In this document: positions 7,195 through 10,326 of the stretch, in pieces
Position numbering within the stretch: position 1 is the first letter of the stretch
Layout of the letters: the number at the start of each line of letters is the position of its first letter
DNA from: an uncultured Gluconobacter sp.
GTDB lineage: Bacteria; Pseudomonadota; Alphaproteobacteria; Acetobacterales; Acetobacteraceae
Reading direction: 5' to 3'
Assembly: GCA_937880175.1 (NCBI GenBank)
Contig: CALFLO010000037.1
Coordinates: 1-10,326, forward strand
DNA: 10,326 bases
Program-made: the position numbers and the translations under genes
Notes under the pieces: generated by a model
Database searches by the model: none
Told to the model about the DNA's origin: nothing
The model's input: only the letters and a program-made list of their open reading frames with translations

Positions 7195-7812
7195 ATGTTT
7201 TTCTCTCCCTCTGACATTCCAACTCGTATTATCGGGCTCGCCTCCACAGGCTCTCCTGCTCATCCAAAGGGTGGTGCCTCCACTTTGATTGAAGCCTGTC
7301 TGCTTGATCTGCTGGTCGGCAATTCCGGCGGTGCCAGCCACTCTGCTGAACGCATGTGTCTGTGGTCTCCGACCGACCAGCTCACCGTAACGCACATTTC
7401 GCATGATACGATCAATACGTCGGTATTCCTGCGTCTTGATCCGGAACTGCGGAACGATCTCGTTCATCGACCTTTTCTGGAGGCGATCGAAAACGAGCAG
7501 GAGGAGGGAAGGGAGCACGGCGCACCGACACTGATTGTGCCACTGGATGGTGGTGTCCAGGGCTGGCTCGGGCCTTTGCCTCATGGGGATGATTTGCAGG
7601 TTCTGCGTTTTGACAGGCTGATGATGGGCCTGTTTTCAAACCTGATTGTCGGTCACGACGATTACCACCGCATCTGGAAGCTCTACGATCCGCAAACAAG
7701 GGCTCCGTATCATCCGGCCTCTTTAATTCACGACGTGTTCGTCGCCGGCCGCATTCTCTCTGGCGTGCTGAGCGAGCTTCCGCTCTCCGAAGTGCTCGCC
7801 GCCGCCCGCTGA
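7195..7812 (+). CDS. Unknown protein (205 aa), first gene of rightward block
   Basis: I do not recognise a family. The protein has no signal peptide, no membrane segment and no obvious catalytic motif. Residues about 100-135 contain an acidic stretch (EAIENEQEEGREHG) followed by LIVPLDGGVQGWLGPLPHGDD, a beta-rich segment with several glycines. The C-terminal half (HDDYHRIWKLYDP, then an amphipathic helix ending EVLAAAR) is well ordered in appearance. The start at 7195 is the first ATG after an in-frame TGA at 7168-7170. It has only GGA at 7186-7188 as a ribosome site, and the bases immediately before it (ACCTCCT) are the opposite of a Shine-Dalgarno sequence. The GC-rich third-position usage contrasts with the AT-rich DNA upstream. 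It is followed by a strong hairpin, so it may be partly uncoupled from the next two genes. Confidence 0.75.
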   Translation: MFFSPSDIPTRIIGLASTGSPAHPKGGASTLIEACLLDLLVGNSGGASHSAERMCLWSPTDQLTVTHISHDTINTSVFLRLDPELRNDLVHRPFLEAIENEQEEGREHGAPTLIVPLDGGVQGWLGPLPHGDDLQVLRFDRLMMGLFSNLIVGHDDYHRIWKLYDPQTRAPYHPASLIHDVFVAGRILSGVLSELPLSEVLAAAR

Positions 7813-7839
7813 CGTCAGCTTCGTTTCCGCTTCTATCCC

Positions 7840-7866
7840 GCGGCAGCGCCTCCTGTGCGCTGCCGC
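7840..7866. terminator. Perfect 10-bp GC-rich hairpin between genes
   Basis: GCGGCAGCGC (7840-7849) and GCGCTGCCGC (7857-7866) are perfectly complementary around the 7-base loop 7850-7856. It lies 28 bases after the stop codon of the 205-aa gene and 29 bases before the ATG of the 217-aa gene. The tail that follows (TGTGCTCTTCTTATTC) is pyrimidine-rich but lacks an uninterrupted T-run, so it is more likely a partial terminator or an RNA-stabilising stem than a full stop. Confidence 0.6.
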
Positions 7867-7895
7867 TGTGCTCTTCTTATTCAGGACAATCGATT

Positions 7896-8549
7896 ATGTT
7901 GCTCTCCTCCTCCTCCAGCACCCGGACGGGTGCTGGACATACTCACCCGCGCTCTTTCTTCGAGCCAACCCTGGACGACCTCCGTCTCTACCGTGACCTG
8001 AGCCTGCGTCTGCGAGCTCAGCCGCCCAGCTCCTTGTTTCGTTATATCCCAACACCGGCCGGGCAACATCTGACCCGGCTTGGTGACTGTGGCACCTGGG
8101 CTTGGGCGGCAGTCATCAAAGCGGCCATGGCGTGCTGGAACGATCTGCCGACAGGAGGGAAAATTGCTGAAGATGGGACGCAGCTCAACTCCACGCCCGA
8201 GCGGATCGCGTGGGAAGCCCTGTGTCCGGTCATCCCATCTGATATTACACTGGACGTCGAGCCCCCCATCCAGATCGCGGCACCGGCACGCTTCTTCTCC
8301 GATCTGGGGATCCGGTTTCAGGATCGGGTTCGGTACGTTGAGGTTGTAGGCGCCTGCGGTGCGGACCGGGTCACGCGCAATGACTGGGAAGCGCATCTGC
8401 TGGCGCAGTTCGACCGAAGACTGGAGGTCTACCGGCAGAAGTGCCTTACGCCCGAGATCTGGTATCTCAACGATCTGCTTGAGCCAGCGCAGTTACAGAA
8501 GCGTTTCCTTGCCCTTGTAGCGCAGCTGCGCTCGGGAGGCAGATCATGA
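7896..8549 (+). CDS. Unknown protein (217 aa), second gene of rightward block
   Basis: No family recognised. The N-terminus is low-complexity (MLLSSSSSTRTGAG) and the ordered part starts near residue 22 (FFEPTLDDLRLYRDLSLRLRA). The middle contains two tryptophans in GDCGTWAWAAVIKAAMACW (about residues 64-82), a short helix that is hydrophobic but too small and polar-flanked to be a confident membrane segment. The C-terminal part (NDWEAHLLAQFDRRLEVYRQ, then LLEPAQLQKRFLALVAQLR) looks helical. The start is supported by AGGA at 7883-7886, 9 bases before the ATG; no later in-frame Met exists near the ordered region. Its TGA overlaps the ATG of the next gene (ATGA at 8546-8549), so the two are translationally coupled. 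The serine run overlaps a perfect hairpin, so the N-terminus may be shaped by RNA structure as much as by protein function. Confidence 0.8.
   Translation: MLLSSSSSTRTGAGHTHPRSFFEPTLDDLRLYRDLSLRLRAQPPSSLFRYIPTPAGQHLTRLGDCGTWAWAAVIKAAMACWNDLPTGGKIAEDGTQLNSTPERIAWEALCPVIPSDITLDVEPPIQIAAPARFFSDLGIRFQDRVRYVEVVGACGADRVTRNDWEAHLLAQFDRRLEVYRQKCLTPEIWYLNDLLEPAQLQKRFLALVAQLRSGGRS
7914..7937. repeat. Perfect 10-bp hairpin just inside the 217-aa gene
   Basis: TCCAGCACCC (7914-7923) and GGGTGCTGGA (7928-7937) are perfectly complementary around the tetraloop GGAC. It begins 16 bases after the A of the ATG of the 217-aa gene, inside its low-complexity serine/threonine N-terminus. A stable stem here would sit in the path of an initiating ribosome, and together with the hairpin at 7840-7866 it brackets the ribosome binding site. 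Confidence 0.6.
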
Positions 8550-8986
8550 CCCAAGGCCCGATCCGGCTGCCGCGCTGGCCCGCGGGACGGATCTGTCTCG
8601 TGGATCTCACACCAGCAGCATGGGAGGTGCCGTATCACGGCGCCTCCATCACCCTGTGTTTTCGCGAAGGCTTCTTCGAGGAGGGCGCAGGGATGACGTG
8701 GCTCACGGACGTCACCTGCCGACAGGGACATCTCGAAGAAAGTCTTGATGAGAACGGCCGTCCTCATCTGACAATCAGTGACAGGCTCTTTCGTAGTCTG
8801 ATGCCTGTCGGACGCCCGGTGCCTCTGGTTCTGGCAGGCTATCACATGAGCTTTCTGAGGCGCATACTGGGTGGGCCTCATGACCGGCCCCCGTTTAATC
8901 TGTGTCTCTACAGAGGCCTTCGGCAACTCTGCCCGTGGGTGGCGGACTTCGGACTGCAACTATCCGCCATCAAACCCCGGGACTAA
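8546..8986 (+). CDS. Unknown protein (146 aa), third gene of rightward block
   Basis: No family recognised. The ATG lies inside the stop codon of the previous gene (ATGA overlap), and a GGGAGG at 8535-8540 provides the ribosome site, so it is coupled to the 217-aa gene. The protein appears soluble, with alternating hydrophobic residues (RICLVDLTPAAW, ASITLCFREGFFEEGAG) suggesting beta structure in the first half and a basic, glycine/proline-rich second half (LRRILGGPHDRPP). There are four cysteines, none in a clear zinc-binding pair. No signal peptide or membrane segment is seen. It ends 28 bases before the convergent end of the 124-aa gene on the other strand, with no clear terminator between them. 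The tight coupling suggests that it and the 217-aa protein act together, but the function is unknown. Confidence 0.8.
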   Translation: MTQGPIRLPRWPAGRICLVDLTPAAWEVPYHGASITLCFREGFFEEGAGMTWLTDVTCRQGHLEESLDENGRPHLTISDRLFRSLMPVGRPVPLVLAGYHMSFLRRILGGPHDRPPFNLCLYRGLRQLCPWVADFGLQLSAIKPRD

Positions 8987-9014
8987 ACACCTAGGATCCG
9001 CCCACGGTTTCCTC

Positions 9015-9389
9015 TCAGGCATTTTCCTTGTCAGTGACATGAGCCTGTTTCTGATGAGTGCAGCGAATTTCCGTGAATACAGCTATCCAAAAATCCCGGC
9101 GTGTCTCGTTCCGAGCATACGAAGCCAAGGTAGCCTTGTCGCTCGCAACCAGAACAGCTTTTTCCCCATAAGTCTGAAGAAGTTCCTTAGCAGCATCCTG
9201 AACGTTGTTCATTTCATCCATCAGCGGTCGTCCTAGCATTTGCACAAAAGGAGAGGCTGGAAGTTCTGTCCCATGAAGGGCACCTGAGACGTTGAGCGAA
9301 CCTGACGAAATGTCGATGTGCTCATAATCGGAAAGAGGGAGAACAACTCCCAATTTCTCGGCAGCATCCCAGTCGACGTAGCTCTTCAT
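9015..9389 (-). CDS. Unknown protein (124 aa) downstream of XRE regulator
   Basis: I cannot name a family. Residues about 62-107 (AAKELLQTYGEKAVLVASDKA, then RRDFWIAVFTEI) resemble the common short alphaproteobacterial pattern of a helix, a Gly, an Ala-rich helix and a C-terminal W-x-x-V-x-x-x-I helix seen in small uncharacterised proteins; that resemblance is from memory only. Residues 1-60 are more polar and beta-like. A GGAG (complement of 9398-9401) lies 8 bases before the ATG. The gene is on the same strand as the XRE regulator and follows it by 130 bases. That gap has no strong terminator, so the two may be one transcript. The lower GC than the rightward block upstream suggests a different origin. 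Confidence 0.7.
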   Translation of the reverse strand: MKSYVDWDAAEKLGVVLPLSDYEHIDISSGSLNVSGALHGTELPASPFVQMLGRPLMDEMNNVQDAAKELLQTYGEKAVLVASDKATLASYARNETRRDFWIAVFTEIRCTHQKQAHVTDKENA

Positions 9390-9519
9390 AGCCCTAACTC
9401 CAGCAGAGAGCCGCCACCTTCCACTGAAAAAGATAATGAAGTTTTAATAGGGCTGTAAAATCTTGTCCGGCAGAGGGGGGCGTCCCAAATTTTTAGCCGA
9501 AACAAAAAGCCGTAATTGT

Positions 9520-9819
9520 TTACTCTTCAGTCAGCAGGGCACTTGGCGAAACATCCAACGCTCTGGCCAAGGCAAGCAGTTGTTCAGGCTCTGGACGCAC
9601 ATGCTCATTCTCAATGGCCTGTAAATCGTCCAAGGTAATTTCAGTCCGCTCCACCAAAACTGAGAGAGAGAAATCGCGTTCGATCCTGCACCTTCTTACG
9701 TTTCGACCTATGATTGCAGCAAGGGGCGACATTGAGTTGAGCCTCGTTCGGGATGGATGGGTCAACCCTGCCACATCTTCGTTATCATGTTGTGTCAAAA
9801 TGTCATTCCGACGAGTCAT
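9520..9819 (-). CDS. XRE-family helix-turn-helix transcriptional regulator (99 aa)
   Basis: Residues about 34-94 form a typical XRE/Cro-type DNA-binding domain: AIIGRNVRRCRIERDFSLSVLVERTEITLDDLQAIENEHVRPEPEQLLALARALDVSPSALL shown here by its landmarks, namely the IGRNVRRCR first helix, the SLSVLVERTEITLDDLQAIE recognition region and the final LLALARALDVSPSALL helices. The family represses or activates nearby promoters as dimers. The first 30 residues are polar and probably flexible; M30 is an alternative start but the listed ATG has AAGGAA (complement of 9825-9830) 5 bases upstream, which favours it. A possible -10, TAAAAT (complement of 9838-9843), falls inside the first copy of a tandem repeat, so autorepression is likely. 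The gene is divergent from a 59-aa gene and upstream of the 124-aa gene. Confidence 0.88.
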   Translation of the reverse strand: MTRRNDILTQHDNEDVAGLTHPSRTRLNSMSPLAAIIGRNVRRCRIERDFSLSVLVERTEITLDDLQAIENEHVRPEPEQLLALARALDVSPSALLTEE

Positions 9820-9828
9820 ACTGTTTCC

Positions 9829-9890
9829 TTTAGTGTTATTTTAACGCACTCTATCCCAGAAATGATTTTAGTGATTTGTGCTAACGCAAC
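9829..9890. promoter_or_regulatory. Tandem-repeat operator between XRE regulator and 59-aa gene
   Basis: Two imperfect direct copies share the blocks TTTAGTG and TAACGCA: copy one at 9829-9850 (TTTAGTG at 9829-9835, TTAACGCACT at 9841-9850) and copy two at 9867-9890 (TTTAGTG at 9867-9873, CTAACGCAAC at 9881-9890). Their starts are 38 bases apart. Copy one overlaps the likely -10 of the XRE gene and copy two abuts the ATG of the 59-aa gene, so one bound regulator could control both directions. The spacing and the position are what an XRE operator would need. Confidence 0.55.
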
Positions 9891-10070
9891 ATGTTCAAGA
9901 AGGTTTACGAGAAAATGATACCTAGCTTGGGGGACCTGAAGGTAGAGATGGATGCCTGCTTCGCAGCAGGTGAAACAGACAAAGCCATTTCACTCATAGA
10001 ACAGATATATGCTGCTTGTGACGAATTGATGGCAGCTTCCCTTCATTCAGAGAATAAATCTCCTGATTAG
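9891..10070 (+). CDS. Small protein (59 aa) divergent from XRE regulator
   Basis: The frame starts at ATG 9891 and ends at TAG 10068-10070; an in-frame TAA at 9882-9884 rules out an earlier start. The protein reads as two or three amphipathic helices (about residues 10-27 and 30-50), acidic overall, with no signal peptide or membrane segment and no recognised family. There is no Shine-Dalgarno sequence before the first ATG, which sits directly behind the second operator repeat, so it may be leaderless. An in-frame Met at residue 20 (ATG at 9948) has AAGG a few bases upstream and would give a 40-aa protein. The divergent arrangement with an XRE repressor and shared repeat suggests that this gene is a regulated partner, but its function is unknown. 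Confidence 0.5.
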   Translation: MFKKVYEKMIPSLGDLKVEMDACFAAGETDKAISLIEQIYAACDELMAASLHSENKSPD

Positions 10071-10149
10071 AGAGGGCAGGAAATTTGTTGGTAAAAACCC
10101 TGCATGCCAACTGTGCAGCTACGCTACTATCCCACAATCCAAATGTAGC

Positions 10150-10165
10150 ATTCGCTATCGCGAAT
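10150..10165. repeat. Inverted repeat ATTCGC-TATC-GCGAAT
   Basis: ATTCGC (10150-10155) and GCGAAT (10160-10165) are perfectly complementary around a 4-base spacer. It is GC-richer than its surroundings and stands out in the AT-rich end region. The size suits a dimeric DNA-binding protein; which one cannot be told. Confidence 0.45.
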
Positions 10166-10168
10166 CCG

Positions 10169-10205
10169 AATCAACCAAAGAATATTACACAATAAATCAA
10201 CCAAA
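10169..10205. repeat. Direct repeat, two copies of AATCAACCAAA
   Basis: AATCAACCAAA occurs at 10169-10179 and 10195-10205, start-to-start distance 26 bases. A shorter relative, AATCCAAA, occurs at 10136-10143. Two copies are too few to call iterons, but the phase and the AT-rich context make a replication or regulatory site conceivable. Confidence 0.4.
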
Positions 10206-10251
10206 CCATATCCTATTACCATTAAAAATAGAAAGGATATTTGGATTTATT
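10191..10251. repeat. Imperfect AT-rich inverted repeat
   Basis: The outer arms AATAAATC (10191-10198) and GATTTATT (10244-10251) and the inner arms ATATCCT (10208-10214) and AGGATAT (10234-10240) are complementary, with unequal spacers of 9 and 3 bases. A T-run (10250-10255) follows the right arm, so a weak bidirectional terminator is possible; a protein-binding site is equally possible. Confidence 0.4.
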
Positions 10252-10272
10252 TTTTAATATTAAGTTATGTTT

Positions 10273-10326
10273 AGGCTCAGGACCCATTGATTTTTGTAGG
10301 GAATTTTGATTCAGGCTCTGCAAGGA
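10273..10326. mobile_element. Possible terminus of an IS5-type insertion sequence at contig end
   Basis: The composition and style change abruptly at about 10273 (GGCTCAGGACCCATTG). The stretch reminds me of ends of IS5-family elements in alphaproteobacteria, and an adjacent TTA (10271-10273) would suit their short target duplication. The contig stops 54 bases in, as assemblies often do at multicopy elements. No transposase codons are visible and the opposite end is absent, so this rests on recall and position. Confidence 0.3.

Larger units (their letters stand above)
10071..10326. other. Gene-free AT-rich end region with repeats
   Basis: No open frame of useful length with a ribosome site was found on either strand in these 256 bases. 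GC is very low in part (line 10201-10260 counts to 22%). The region holds a 16-base near-palindrome, a pair of 11-base direct repeats and an imperfect inverted repeat (listed separately), followed by the possible insertion-sequence tip where the contig ends. Confidence 0.6.

Noticed and set aside
6965..7247. Overlapping minus-strand open frames in the GC-rich leader
   Set aside because: Proline/arginine-rich chance translations with no ribosome sites, overlapping the start of the 205-aa gene.
7390..7480. HISHDTINTSVFLRLDPELR in the 205-aa protein resembles the SHETIY segment of IS30 transposases
   Set aside because: The similarity is confined to one short segment, the protein lacks the rest of the transposase including any DDE pattern, and no terminal repeats are seen.
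10071..10326. CRISPR array or iteron array in the right end
   Set aside because: Only two copies of an 11-base direct repeat; too few and too short for either.

Overview
This window looks like part of a mobilisable replicon (plasmid or integrated element) from an alphaproteobacterium. The protein style and mid-50s GC of the relaxase suggest an acetic acid bacterium (Acetobacteraceae), but that is a guess from general resemblance. No rRNA, tRNA or housekeeping marker is present to fix the taxon. Bases 1-48 are not biological: they are an Illumina Nextera i7 adapter (end of P7, an 8-base index, the Read 2 transposon sequence) left on the contig end, so real sequence begins at about 49.

Bases 92-6482 hold a leftward block read on the minus strand: a 145-aa basic protein with a helix-turn-helix-like segment, a 98-aa helical protein, a 1355-aa MOBF-type relaxase-helicase and a 512-aa protein of unknown function with an AT-hook-like N-terminus. 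The last three are overlapping or 3 bases apart, so they are probably cotranscribed. The relaxase carries the HxH metal site of HUH nucleases and a complete set of SF1 helicase motifs. The two small genes sit where relaxosome accessory genes usually lie. No coupling protein or type IV secretion gene is visible.

Bases 6483-7194 contain no convincing gene. The first half is very AT-rich and holds several inverted repeats, making it the best place for oriT and the promoter of the mobilisation block. The second half is a GC-rich leader of a rightward block.

Bases 7195-8986 hold three plus-strand genes (205, 217 and 146 aa), GC-rich and with no family I recognise. Two perfect 10-bp hairpins flank the ribosome binding site of the second gene, and the second and third genes overlap by 4 bases.

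Bases 9015-10326 are more AT-rich: a 124-aa unknown protein and an XRE-type repressor on the minus strand, then a 59-aa plus-strand gene divergent from the repressor. The 71-bp divergent region contains a tandem repeat that looks like an operator. The final 256 bases have no gene, several repeats, and perhaps the tip of an insertion sequence where the contig stops. The composition steps (about 53% to 62% to much lower GC in sampled lines) suggest a mosaic built from pieces of different origin.
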